Assembly (NCBI RefSeq): GCF_001192795.1
Contig: NZ_DF968181.1
Coordinates: 710,342 to 774,341 of the forward strand
DNA from: Flexilinea flocculi
GTDB taxonomy: Bacteria > Chloroflexota > Anaerolineae > Anaerolineales > Anaerolineaceae
Direction of reading: 5' to 3'
Length of the DNA: 64,000 nt
A program made the translations under genes and the position numbers. Under the pieces are notes generated by a model. That model was not told where the DNA came from. It did not search any database and saw only the letters and a list, made by a program, of their open reading frames with translations. Below, piece by piece: positions 41,533 through 49,888 of this stretch; the first letter of the stretch is position 1; every line of letters begins with the position of its first letter.

Positions 41533-42798
41533 ATGATCGATTTGAATCTGATGGGGAAAAAAGCCCGAGAGGCTTCCTATATACTGTCCGGTATTCAGAC
41601 TGAGAAAAAAAATCTTTTCTTAAACAAACTGGCTGAAACGCTGGAAATGAGAATGTCGGAAATTCTATCTGAAAATGCAGAGGATGTTTCAGCATCAAAA
41701 AATGTGTTGACGCCTGCAATGGTGGATCGTTTGACATTAACTGCAGATAGAATTCACGGGATCATTCGTGATGTGCTTAACGTTTCCAGGTTATCCGATC
41801 CAGTAGGAGAGATTTTCAGCCCTATGGAACACAAAGAAGGACTGAAAATTTGTAAAAAACGCGTTCCGATCGGGGTGATTGCAGTCATCTATGAATCGCG
41901 GCCAAATGTCACCATCGATTCTGCCTGTCTGATGATTAAATCCGGGAATGCTTCGATTCTTCGTGGCGGCAAAGAGACGATCCGGACAAATTCAGTCCTT
42001 ATCGCCTGTGTCAGAGATGCTTTGGATCAAAGCGGAATTCCGGCAGATGCCGTCCAATTTATTGATACACCGGACAGAAACATCATGATGGAATTGCTGC
42101 AGATGGATGAATCTATTGACATGTTGATTCCTCGCGGCGGAGCCGGACTGCATGATTTCTGCAGAAAAAACAGTCGAATTCCGGTGATCACAGGTGGTAT
42201 AGGGATTTGTCATTTATTTGTTGATAAAACTGCAGATCAAGAAAAATCGATCCGAGTAATTCAAAATGCAAAAGTCCAGCGTCCGACTGTCTGCAATGCC
42301 ATCGAAACAATACTGGTGGATCAATCGATTGCTTCTGATTTTATTCCTAAAGTATGCTCTGTGTTATCTTTAAGCGGTGTCCGATTTAAAGTAGATCAGA
42401 CGGCGTATGAGATACTCAATGAAACTAAAAATCCAAATCTAATGTATGATCTGGCTGAAAAGAACGATTTTGATACAGAATGGCTTTCGCTGATTCTGGG
42501 AATAAAAGTTGTTTGCAATGTGGATGAAGCGATCCAGCATATTCAGCTTCATAGCACAAAACACTCCGATGGAATTTTGACAGAGAATGCTGAGAATGCG
42601 CAAAAATTTATTGAAAAAGTAAACTCAGCCTGTGTTTATGTGAATGCTAGTACTCGCTTTACCGATGGCGCAGAGCTGGGTCTGGGCGCTGAAATTGCTA
42701 TTTCAACCCAGCCGCTTCATGCCAGAGGACCTATGGCGCTGCAGGAATTAACTACTTATAAATGGATCATTCAGGGAGATTACCATTTTCGGAAATAA
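41533..42798 (+). CDS. proA: Gamma-glutamyl phosphate reductase
   Basis: NADPH-dependent reductase making glutamate-5-semialdehyde, the second proline-synthesis step. The 421 residues show the aldehyde-dehydrogenase-like fold of ProA: IGVIAVIYESRPNVTIDSAC, the catalytic-Cys block KVQRPTVCNAIETILVD, and the C-terminal STRFTDGAELGLGAEIAIST and RGPMALQELTTYKW. The start is ATG with a GGAG a few bases upstream. It follows proB in the same direction, with a repeat hairpin between them that might lower read-through. Confidence 0.96.
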   Translation: MIDLNLMGKKAREASYILSGIQTEKKNLFLNKLAETLEMRMSEILSENAEDVSASKNVLTPAMVDRLTLTADRIHGIIRDVLNVSRLSDPVGEIFSPMEHKEGLKICKKRVPIGVIAVIYESRPNVTIDSACLMIKSGNASILRGGKETIRTNSVLIACVRDALDQSGIPADAVQFIDTPDRNIMMELLQMDESIDMLIPRGGAGLHDFCRKNSRIPVITGGIGICHLFVDKTADQEKSIRVIQNAKVQRPTVCNAIETILVDQSIASDFIPKVCSVLSLSGVRFKVDQTAYEILNETKNPNLMYDLAEKNDFDTEWLSLILGIKVVCNVDEAIQHIQLHSTKHSDGILTENAENAQKFIEKVNSACVYVNASTRFTDGAELGLGAEIAISTQPLHARGPMALQELTTYKWIIQGDYHFRK

Positions 42799-42867
42799 GA
42801 TCGAAATTGCTGTTGGGAATTCAATATTTCAACCATAAATAACAAGGGAGTTCTCAATAGATGATGT

Positions 42868-42944
42868 AGCAGTAATTCCTATGAAAATTGAATTCAATTT
42901 TCATTATCGGATGTGTAATTTCTTTCATCTGCTGTTCGAAATAT
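42868..42944. repeat. Imperfect direct repeat, left copy
   Basis: About 75 bp ending TCTGCTGTTCGAAATAT. It contains a 24-bp perfect palindrome centred on GAATTC at 42881-42904. It is nearly identical to 43058-43132; the two copies bracket the TGTCATTGCG element. The final GCTGTTCGAAATAT resembles the ends of the variable-stem repeat. Confidence 0.75.
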
Positions 42945-42953
42945 TGGTTGATC

Positions 42954-43048
42954 TGTCATTGCGAGGAGGGCATCAGCCCGACGAAGCAATCTCTTTCCGG
43001 ATGGCACTCTGCCCAACATGTGGCGGGGAGATTGCCACGCAATGACAG
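42954..43048. mobile_element. MITE-like element with TGTCATTGCG inverted ends
   Basis: Starts TGTCATTGCGAGGAGGG and ends GGGGAGATTGCCACGCAATGACA, with 10-bp perfect terminal inverted repeats. The internal CGACGAAGCAATCTC and GAGATTGC also pair. CATTGCGAGGAGCGAAGCGA-type palindromes are known as short non-coding repeats in several bacterial phyla. This copy is about 95 bp and has no coding capacity, so any movement would need a transposase elsewhere. Confidence 0.7.
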
Positions 43049-43057
43049 GTTCCTTAT

Positions 43058-43132
43058 AGCAACTCCTATAAAAATAGAATTCAATTTTCATTATCAGATG
43101 TGTAATTTCTTTCATCTGCTGTTCAAAATATG
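43058..43132. repeat. Imperfect direct repeat, right copy
   Basis: Matches the left copy at 42868-42944 over about 75 bp with few differences (shared core TCAATTTTCATTATC and TCTTTCATCTGCTGTTC). The pair is too long to be a target-site duplication of the element between them. Confidence 0.75.
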
Positions 43133-43237
43133 AAAAGTCAATCCATTTTTCGAATGACTGTGATGCATGACATTCGTATGGCTCCCTAGTTTTTATAAGT
43201 TTCCTATGCAGGACTGTTGATCAAGTTGTGTCTGTGA

Positions 43238-44269
43238 TTATTGGAGAAACATCGCGTCTCCGAAGGAAAAGAAACGATATTGAAGGTCAATTGCCTGTCG
43301 ATAAAGCGACAGAATTGTCTCTCTTCCTGCGAATGCGCTGACCATCATAATTAATGTGGATTTTGGCAGATGGAAATTCGTAATCATCGCATCAACTGCT
43401 TTAAATTGATATCCGGGAAGAATATAGATTCCCGTATCTCCTGAAATCGGGATCACACACGCATCAGATCCTGCATTTTTTGCTGCCAGCGCTGCGCTTT
43501 CCAGGGTTCTTGCACTGGTTGTGCCGACGGCGATTACACGATGCCCTGCTTTCTTTGTCTGCACAATCAATTCGGCAGTTTCAGGCGAGAGCTCACACCA
43601 TTCTTGATGGATTTTGTGTTGCTCCGGATCATCCTCAGTAACTGGCTGAAAAGTATCCAAACCGACATGAAGTGTGACATACGTGAATCGGACACCTTTT
43701 TCTTGGATTTTTTCAATCAGCGATTCAGTGAAATGCAATCCTGCTGTTGGCGCAGCCGCTGAGCCCGTTTCATGCGCATAGACAGTCTGATATCTTTCTG
43801 GATTGTCCAATCTCGAATGAATATACGGAGGAAGCGGCATTTGCCCGTTTTTTTTCATAAAATCATCGATGGATCCGCTGAAGTGAATCAATCTGCGGGA
43901 TCCCTCGTAACATTCCACGATCTCTGCCTGGATTTCGTCTGAAAGGATCAGTTTTTTCCCTTGGGTAACTTTTTTACCGCCAACAAGTGCTTCCCAATTT
44001 TGTTCTCCAAGCCGGCGGAGAAGTAAAACTTCGACCAAGCCACCGGTGCCGTCTTTACGGGCATAAATTCTGGCGGGTAAAACGCGGGTTTGATTCAGTA
44101 CCAGCAAATCGCCAGGATAAAGAAAATCAGACAAGTTATAGAAATGGCTATGATCAATTTTTCCTGTTTTTCGATCATATACAAAAAGTCTGGAAGAATC
44201 CCTGGGTTCCAATGGCGTCTGTGCAATTCTTTCCAGTGGAAGTTCATAGTCAAAATCGGTTGTTTTCAT
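43238..44269 (-). CDS. queA: S-adenosylmethionine:tRNA ribosyltransferase-isomerase
   Basis: Transfers and isomerises the ribosyl group of SAM onto 7-aminomethyl-7-deazaguanine in tRNA to make epoxyqueuosine. The 343 residues match QueA throughout: MKTTDFDYELPLERIAQTPL, LLVLNQTRVLPARIYARKDG, AAPTAGLHFTESL, and TTSARTLES near the end. The length is normal. It lies on the minus strand downstream of ruvB, which is a common pairing, but here a 470-bp gap with two repeat copies separates them. Confidence 0.96.
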   Translation of the reverse strand: MKTTDFDYELPLERIAQTPLEPRDSSRLFVYDRKTGKIDHSHFYNLSDFLYPGDLLVLNQTRVLPARIYARKDGTGGLVEVLLLRRLGEQNWEALVGGKKVTQGKKLILSDEIQAEIVECYEGSRRLIHFSGSIDDFMKKNGQMPLPPYIHSRLDNPERYQTVYAHETGSAAAPTAGLHFTESLIEKIQEKGVRFTYVTLHVGLDTFQPVTEDDPEQHKIHQEWCELSPETAELIVQTKKAGHRVIAVGTTSARTLESAALAAKNAGSDACVIPISGDTGIYILPGYQFKAVDAMITNFHLPKSTLIMMVSAFAGRETILSLYRQAIDLQYRFFSFGDAMFLQ

Positions 44270-44298
44270 GCTTCAATCTTTCAAGTTGAGAAATGTGC

Positions 44299-44417
44299 CA
44301 GAAATTCGAAATTTTGGAAAGCCAAAAAAAGCGAGAAAATTCGTTGCAATGTTGTCTTTGCGCTTTGCACAATGGCAACAAAAAAGTGAATAATACTTCA
44401 ATATTTCGAATCACTGC
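44299..44417 (+). repeat. Dispersed repeat, copy 20 (poor hairpin)
   Basis: Left end CCAGAAATTCGAAATTTTGG, box AAAAAGCGAGAAAATT, right end CAATATTTCGAATCACTGC. The hairpin at 44343-44379 is weak: GTTGC with GCAAC plus scattered pairs. Confidence 0.65.
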
Positions 44418-44474
44418 AAAACAATAGGTAATTGTATTCCAAAAAAACAAATTGCCTTTTATCTGATGAAAAAA

Positions 44475-44618
44475 ACAGTAAATCGAAATATTGACTCATT
44501 GGTGGGATAAAGAGGAAAAACATGTGAATATGATGTGTTTGTGCGAATTGGAAACACATCATATTCACATGGAATACTTGATTGATTTGATTAGGAGGTC
44601 TCTATTTCGAATACCTGA
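44475..44618 (+). repeat. Dispersed variable-stem hairpin repeat, copy 21 (20-bp perfect stem)
   Basis: Left end ACAGTAAATCGAAATATTG and box GGATAAAGAGGAAAAA. The hairpin at 44521-44571 pairs CATGTGAATATGATGTGTTT with its exact complement, 20 of 20, with an 11-base loop. This stem shares almost no sequence with the other copies. Right end CTCTATTTCGAATACCTG. Confidence 0.82.
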
Positions 44619-44741
44619 TGAAAGGTCCGTAACGCAAATTTTGGAAAAGATTTTTTGCAGAAAACAAGGAGGTTTCGAAACATCTTAGATCTATCAGCAA
44701 ATTGGTATGCAGAAGAAACGAGGTTTTCCCATTTTTCCGAA

Positions 44742-45785
44742 TCAGAAGAGGTTGGGCTGTTTCGGTTCATTACTGTTCTCGCCATTTTCCGGATAGGGAA
44801 CATTCAAGTGATCGTAAGCTTTTCGTGTTGCCAATCTTCCCTGTGGTGTTCTGTCAATCAGACCCAGCTGAAGCAGGTATGGTTCGACAACTTCCATGAT
44901 GGTATCGGATTCTTCACTGATGGAAGCTGCAATGGTGCCCAAACCTACCGGGCCCCCATGGTATTTTTCGATGATCGTTGCAAGAACACGGCGATCCACA
45001 TCATCCAGTCCGGCTTTATCGATACTGAGTAATTCCAAGGCATCAACAGATACAGTCTGATTGATTTCGCCATCGGCTCTTACTTGTGCAAAGTCTCTGA
45101 CGCGGCGCAGTAATCGCAGCCCGATACGAGGCGTTCCCCTGGAGCGGATGGCAATTTCGCGTATACCATTTTCATCCGCACGGATATTTAATTTAATGGA
45201 AGCATTTTTGATGATTTTTTCCATGGACTGCAAATCGTAATAATTGAGGCGATAGACGGCTCCAAACCGTGCTCTCAGTGGTGAACTGACCAGAGATAGT
45301 CTTGTGGTAGCCCCTATGATGGTGAAGTGAGGGAGTTTTAAGCGGATCGAACGAGCTGAAGGTCCTTTACCGACCATGATATCCAGAACTGAATCTTCCA
45401 TGGCAGGATATAGTATCTCTTCAATTGCCCGGTTCAGACGGTGGATTTCATCAATAAATAAGATGTCACCTTCATGCAAATTGGAGAGAATTGCAGCTAA
45501 ATCTCCGGCGCGTTCTACTGCAGGACCGGCAGTGATCTTGATGTTAACGTTCATCTCATTCGCCATCACGTGTGCCAACGTGGTTTTTCCAAGACCCGGT
45601 GGACCATAAAAAAGAACATGATCCAGCGGTTCTTTTCGCTGTCGGGCAGCGGTTAATAAGATGGAAAGGTTTTCACGTACCTGATCTTGCCCGGTTACTT
45701 CTTCCAACAGACGCGGTCTGAGAGCAATATCAATCCGGTCATCGGAAGAAATTATTCCAGGATTGCTTAATCGTTCATTATCCAT
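44742..45785 (-). CDS. ruvB: Holliday junction branch-migration ATPase RuvB
   Basis: Hexameric AAA+ motor that drives RuvA-bound Holliday junctions. The chosen ATG at 45785 gives 347 residues beginning [13 protein letters not shown]; a longer frame would add 16 non-conserved residues. Walker A is GPPGLGKTT, Walker B is [10 protein letters not shown], sensor 1 is [10 protein letters not shown], and the arginine-finger region is SPLRARFG. The RuvB winged helix follows ([28 protein letters not shown]). A TATAAT lies 7 bp before the ATG and there is no ribosome-binding site, so a leaderless transcript is possible. ruvA and ruvC are not in the window. Confidence 0.95.
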   Translation of the reverse strand: MDNERLSNPGIISSDDRIDIALRPRLLEEVTGQDQVRENLSILLTAARQRKEPLDHVLFYGPPGLGKTTLAHVMANEMNVNIKITAGPAVERAGDLAAILSNLHEGDILFIDEIHRLNRAIEEILYPAMEDSVLDIMVGKGPSARSIRLKLPHFTIIGATTRLSLVSSPLRARFGAVYRLNYYDLQSMEKIIKNASIKLNIRADENGIREIAIRSRGTPRIGLRLLRRVRDFAQVRADGEINQTVSVDALELLSIDKAGLDDVDRRVLATIIEKYHGGPVGLGTIAASISEESDTIMEVVEPYLLQLGLIDRTPQGRLATRKAYDHLNVPYPENGENSNEPKQPNLF

Positions 45786-45830
45786 GAGTATAATTATAAC
45801 AGTGAAGCCTCGACGATCTGACCCGGCGAT

Positions 45831-45951
45831 CAACGATTCGATATATGGAAAAAAAGGAATTGTTGTTGTGTTTTTACGTCAGGCGTAAAAACACAACAAC
45901 ATTACATTTTCTCTCTATTCGAAAAGCGTATCCATATTTCAAATTGCTGCG
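45831..45951 (-). repeat. Dispersed variable-stem hairpin repeat, copy 22 (17-bp perfect stem, reversed)
   Basis: Left end AACGATTCGATATATGGAA. The hairpin at 45862-45900 pairs GTTGTTGTGTTTTTACG with CGTAAAAACACAACAAC, 17 of 17, loop TCAGG. The long flank is on the right (TTTTCTCTCTATTCGAAAAG), then TCCATATTTCAAATTGCTGC. More degenerate repeat words follow to about 46080. Confidence 0.83.
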
Positions 45952-46092
45952 TTGCGATACGAAATACGGGAAGGATAATTTATGATTGAATTTTAATACG
46001 GAGTAATAAAAATCGTAAATTTCCTCAATTGATTCGAAAGGCTGGTCTGATTTTCGTATATCCGGAATTGAAGTAGATGAAGGAAAAACCTC

Positions 46093-47067
46093 ATGTTTGG
46101 ATACAATATCGCAAAACATCCTGTATTAGATCAGAAAATGATCTGTCTATGGTCTGAAGAAGATCATTATCGCAGATCCGAAGCAAAGCTGCTTCCAGGC
46201 TTTGGTTCGAATTTGTGCAGTTTTATTGTAGATGGACTGGAATACCTGCATCAGGCACCGATGCCGGTTATCGGAACGAAATTTTTTGGTACGCCAATTC
46301 TTTATCCATTTCCGAACAGGGTTCGCAATTGCCGCTTCACATTTGATGGTGTTGAATATCATCTTCCTGATAATGATGGTGGACGATCTTTACATTGTCT
46401 GGTTGCTGACACACCGTTTGATTATGAGATTCCAGTTGTAAAAGACGACAGTATTTCTGTTGCGACGCATTTACAAATTCTTCCTGGACATCCGGTTTTT
46501 CAGCAATTTCCCATTGCCAACCGGTTGGATTTGATCTACACATTAAAAAATGACAGCATTGAAATCATCGTGAAAATCACCAATTTGGATGAAGAAAAAA
46601 GATTTCCTTTTGGCTTTGGGATTCATCCCTATTTTAATATTTTTGGATCCAAGGCTGATACGTTATTGCATGTTCCGGCAAAAAAATGGATGGAAGCAAT
46701 CAGTCTGCTGCCCACAGGTAATCTGATTGATATGGAGAAATCACCGGCAGATCTAAGCATTCCGACGCCAATTAAAGGACTGACGCTGGACGAAGTGTGG
46801 TATGGCATGGATCCGAAAAAACCTCAATCCATAATCTATCAAACGATTAATCGGAAACTGGTATTAAAAGCTTCTGATATTTTTACCCATAGCGTAACGT
46901 ATACCCCTCTCCTGGAGCCATTTGTTTGTGTGGAGAATCAAACCAATTCAACAGACTGCCACAATCTGTATTCCCGCGGTTTTGAGAAAGAATCTCATCT
47001 GTTAATCTTAAATCCGGGAGAAAGCATCAGCGGTACACTGCAATTTTCCGTTGAAAAATTGTCGTAG
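46093..47067 (+). CDS. Aldose 1-epimerase family protein
   Basis: A 324-residue GalM-like enzyme that interconverts anomers of sugars. Visible marks are GTPILYPFPNRVRNCRFTFD (with the NR motif), LHCLVADTPF with a likely catalytic His, FGFGIHPYFN with the second His, and the late FVCVENQTNSTDC carrying the glutamate. The overall beta-sandwich pattern fits. The sugar cannot be told. It stands alone with a terminator-like hairpin right after the stop. Confidence 0.88.
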   Translation: MFGYNIAKHPVLDQKMICLWSEEDHYRRSEAKLLPGFGSNLCSFIVDGLEYLHQAPMPVIGTKFFGTPILYPFPNRVRNCRFTFDGVEYHLPDNDGGRSLHCLVADTPFDYEIPVVKDDSISVATHLQILPGHPVFQQFPIANRLDLIYTLKNDSIEIIVKITNLDEEKRFPFGFGIHPYFNIFGSKADTLLHVPAKKWMEAISLLPTGNLIDMEKSPADLSIPTPIKGLTLDEVWYGMDPKKPQSIIYQTINRKLVLKASDIFTHSVTYTPLLEPFVCVENQTNSTDCHNLYSRGFEKESHLLILNPGESISGTLQFSVEKLS

Positions 47068-47074
47068 ATTTGCA

Positions 47075-47108
47075 GTTGATACGCAATTTAAGTATCAACT
47101 TCTTTTTG
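47075..47108 (+). terminator. Intrinsic terminator of the aldose epimerase gene
   Basis: GTTGATAC (47075-47082) pairs with GTATCAAC (47092-47099), then TTCTTTTT. It lies 8 bp after the stop and touches the left flank of repeat copy 23. Confidence 0.75.
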
Positions 47109-47200
47109 AATCAAATGGGAAAAACTGGTTGTAGTGATATTTTTCGCTTCGCAAAAAATATCACTACAACAAAGAATCCTCCCCATATTTCGAATTGCTG
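47104..47200 (+). repeat. Dispersed variable-stem hairpin repeat, copy 23 (17-bp perfect stem)
   Basis: The hairpin at 47128-47170 pairs GTTGTAGTGATATTTTT with AAAAATATCACTACAAC, 17 of 17, loop CGCTTCGCA. Right end CCCCATATTTCGAATTGCTG. The following 47201-47478 region has only repeat-like fragments (TTGATTGATTCGAAATTCC, TTCGGATCGCTGCGG). Confidence 0.83.
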
Positions 47201-47478
47201 AAAAAACTTTGTTACAATTATCTATGTATAAAAAAAATTTCTCGATCAATGAGAAATGGGATTGATACGGAAATTTGAAATCGGAATAGCGAAACAACAA
47301 AAATTCTTGATTGATTCGAAATTCCAATTTAAATTTCGGATCGCTGCGGAAAGAAAGATCCATTCGAATTTACGAGTGAAAAAACATAGTCAGTTGGAAA
47401 CAGCGAATTAAAAAGTGTTCAGATGTTGATAGAAAGCGACTTAATAAGACTTTTCTGAACATGCAAATCGGAGGTTTG

Positions 47479-48915
47479 ATGTTAAAGAAAAAAGACAAAC
47501 TCAATGCATCCGGATTAGGAGCCACGTATGGAATTGATCCGGAAGCGCTTGATTTTTCGAATGATACCTGGTCGTGGAAAGGTGATATCCCCAATTATCC
47601 GATCCAGTCAGATGGTTTTTCATATGATGTGATTGATAAAGATGGAAATGACAAAACGGCACTTTCTCTTGGCATTTTAGGTATGATCATCATCCTCTTT
47701 AATGTAAAGAGTCCAAAAATAAAAGAAGAAGATATTCTGCCTATTTTTACTCAGGTAGCTGCAACGCGAAATTGGCACAAACTTTCCAATAAAGAAATTA
47801 ATTTCTTGAGTAAAACTGCAATTTCGAAGCTGGTAAATACCGAAACAAGCAGCGATGTATTTGATTTAGCCTCTTATGCTCCGCTGGAAGTGAAACGGGC
47901 ATTATTAAAGAAATTATTTGTTGCAGCCAGATTCCGGTTGAAACCGGAATATCGAGAGGAAGCGGAACGCCGAATTGTTGAAGATATCGTTCCCTTGATT
48001 TTTTCCAATCCGGAGTATGAATTGGCTTTGCTGACCGGATTGATTGTCAAACCCAAAGGGGGAGATTCCATACTTCCTCAGAAAGAAGTAGTTTCTGGAG
48101 AAGAGCCAGATGAAATAGATCGTGAACCTATCGATTCGGAGCCTGAGCCAATTGAGCAGAACGCGGAGGAAGCTTTACAAAATCATCTCGAAACTTTGCG
48201 TCGAGAAGTTCCAAATCCAATCGATCTGAATGCAGAACCGCATGAATCCTCCGGTTATGTTCCTTTTTCAGACATGGAAAAAGAACAACTGCAGCAGGCT
48301 TCACAGCCGCCTGTTAGTCAACCATCCATGTCGCAACCTGGTGCAACGTATAACGGACAAAACCAGCAGGAACAAAGAACATTTTCAACCGATTATGAAA
48401 ATGCAGCTAAGATCATACCACAGGCGCAAATCTTTCAATCGAATGAACCAATAAGACCTGATACGGCTGAACCGAAGCCATTTGGTTTTGATTCACTTCC
48501 TTATCAACCGCAGAATGTTCCGGCAAACCAACCTCGAGCTCAGGTTCCGCCACCTAACTTGCAGGATATACCAAAACCTCCTCTACCGACAAATATCCAA
48601 AGCAATTATCCGGTTCCCCCGGCTCCGGCGGTGCCTGAATATTTTCGTCCTGCTCAACCGCCTCAGCCCATGTATCCGGCGCCAGGGTATCCATATCCGG
48701 GTCAGCCAGTACCTCCGGTTGATCCATACAGATACCTGTCACAGCAGCCGGGTTATTCAGGACAACAGAATCTGAACGGGGGATTTTATGGTAACAATCC
48801 TCAGATTCCGCCGCAATATCCACCGGCAGGCTTTCCACCGTCACACGGAGATCAATCCAGTCAAACTCCGCCTCCGATTGAGCAGACACAACCGCGAAAT
48901 CCAAAAAAATCATAA
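47479..48915 (+). CDS. Unknown protein with a structured N-terminal domain and a Pro/Gln-rich tail
   Basis: About 478 residues from ATG 47479, chosen for the GGAGG just upstream. Roughly residues 10-200 look folded: a helical block TALSLGILGMIIILFNVKSP, then EEDILPIFTQVAATRNWHKL and LEVKRALLKKLFVAARFRLK. The remaining 270 residues are low-complexity, acidic at first and then rich in Pro, Gln and Tyr (QPPQPMYPAPGYPYPGQPVP, TPPPIEQTQPRNPKKS), as in surface or scaffold proteins. No signal peptide is visible. I do not recognise the N-terminal domain. The gene is followed by a terminator and then the FGE-fold gene. Confidence 0.75.
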   Translation: MLKKKDKLNASGLGATYGIDPEALDFSNDTWSWKGDIPNYPIQSDGFSYDVIDKDGNDKTALSLGILGMIIILFNVKSPKIKEEDILPIFTQVAATRNWHKLSNKEINFLSKTAISKLVNTETSSDVFDLASYAPLEVKRALLKKLFVAARFRLKPEYREEAERRIVEDIVPLIFSNPEYELALLTGLIVKPKGGDSILPQKEVVSGEEPDEIDREPIDSEPEPIEQNAEEALQNHLETLRREVPNPIDLNAEPHESSGYVPFSDMEKEQLQQASQPPVSQPSMSQPGATYNGQNQQEQRTFSTDYENAAKIIPQAQIFQSNEPIRPDTAEPKPFGFDSLPYQPQNVPANQPRAQVPPPNLQDIPKPPLPTNIQSNYPVPPAPAVPEYFRPAQPPQPMYPAPGYPYPGQPVPPVDPYRYLSQQPGYSGQQNLNGGFYGNNPQIPPQYPPAGFPPSHGDQSSQTPPPIEQTQPRNPKKS

Positions 48916-48935
48916 ATAACGATGTTATGTAGATT

Positions 48936-48977
48936 AAAAGTCCCATTTGCACGTTTTCAGCAGGATGGGGCTTTTTA
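48936..48977 (+). terminator. Intrinsic terminator after the Pro/Gln-rich protein gene
   Basis: AAAAGTCCCAT (48936-48946) pairs with ATGGGGCTTTTT (48965-48976), with one G-T pair, followed by T. It lies 21 bp after the stop. Confidence 0.8.
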
Positions 48978-48999
48978 AAATATAAAGGATTGCAAGCAT

Positions 49000-49845
49000 A
49001 TGAAGAAATGGATCGGTCTGACTTTTTCTGGAATTTTCTTCATAATTCTTGTTTTTTCATGGTTTTTATTCTCAAAATACATACGCCCGAATCATTATCA
49101 GCTCCTGCGTCCTTACACATTCCGAAGCGGAGCTGCATTGGTGACCACAGAATACCGCCCAGGGAAAAATGGATCGCTGCAGATTTTCATTCCTGCGGGT
49201 GAAGCAATACTTGGCAAAGAGCCTTATCAGACAACCGAATATATAGAATCATTTTGGATCGATCAGAAACCGGTCACGATCCATGAATACAAGGAATGCT
49301 TTTCCCAGGGCGCCTGCCGCTGGCCGCATTATCACGATGATTATTCGAAATACTTTCAAAAAAGTATCTACCAATGGCTGCCGGTTACTTTTGTAAGCTG
49401 GCTCGAAGCAGAAGAATATTGTGAACAGGCTGGAGGTCATCTTCCTACGGAAGCCCAATGGGAAAAAGCTGCTCGCGGTCCAGATGGGCTTGTTTTATTG
49501 TGGGAAGGGGAGAATCAAGATTATCAGATGGCAAATCTGGATAATTTTTATTCTTTTTTAACTCCTGCCGGATGGCTTCCCAAAGGAGCCGGACCTTATG
49601 GGCTTTTAGATACTGCCGGAAATGTACGCGAATGGGTAATTGACGCATGGATAACAGACCAATCGCCTGTTCAATCCGGTCATTGGACAGAAATCATTCG
49701 TAATCGCAGCGAGAACATATCACGAATTCTCAAGGGTGGAAGTTATCTGGATGATGTCGCTCATGTCCGGTTTAATTATCGTGATTCACATGAGGCAAAT
49801 TCGCCAGGTATCAACCGTGGTTTTCGTTGTGCCTATGAGTATTAA
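49000..49845 (+). CDS. Membrane-anchored protein with formylglycine-generating-enzyme (SUMF1-type) fold
   Basis: A 281-residue protein. One N-terminal membrane segment (LTFSGIFFIILVFSWFLF) is followed by an FGE-sulfatase domain: FWIDQKPVTIHEYKECF, FVSWLEAEEYCEQAGGHLPT, EAQWEKAARG, DTAGNVREW, ILKGGSY and the last INRGFRCAYEY. The cysteine pair used by true formylglycine-generating enzymes is not seen; only one Cys remains near the end. So it is more likely a structural or binding variant of the fold (lectin-like), as in many bacterial paralogues. The start is ATG with AAAGGA upstream. Confidence 0.85.
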   Translation: MKKWIGLTFSGIFFIILVFSWFLFSKYIRPNHYQLLRPYTFRSGAALVTTEYRPGKNGSLQIFIPAGEAILGKEPYQTTEYIESFWIDQKPVTIHEYKECFSQGACRWPHYHDDYSKYFQKSIYQWLPVTFVSWLEAEEYCEQAGGHLPTEAQWEKAARGPDGLVLLWEGENQDYQMANLDNFYSFLTPAGWLPKGAGPYGLLDTAGNVREWVIDAWITDQSPVQSGHWTEIIRNRSENISRILKGGSYLDDVAHVRFNYRDSHEANSPGINRGFRCAYEY

Positions 49846-49888
49846 TGCAAGCATCAATGTTTCGAATTGCTCATTTGTGATGTTAACC

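Noticed and set aside
44655-45032. A 125-codon frame opposite ruvB
   Set aside because: It overlaps the conserved C-terminal half of RuvB; the ruvB frame is clearly the real one.
49000-49845. A true formylglycine-generating enzyme
   Set aside because: The cysteine pair needed for catalysis is not visible and no sulfatase gene is nearby; only the fold is supported.
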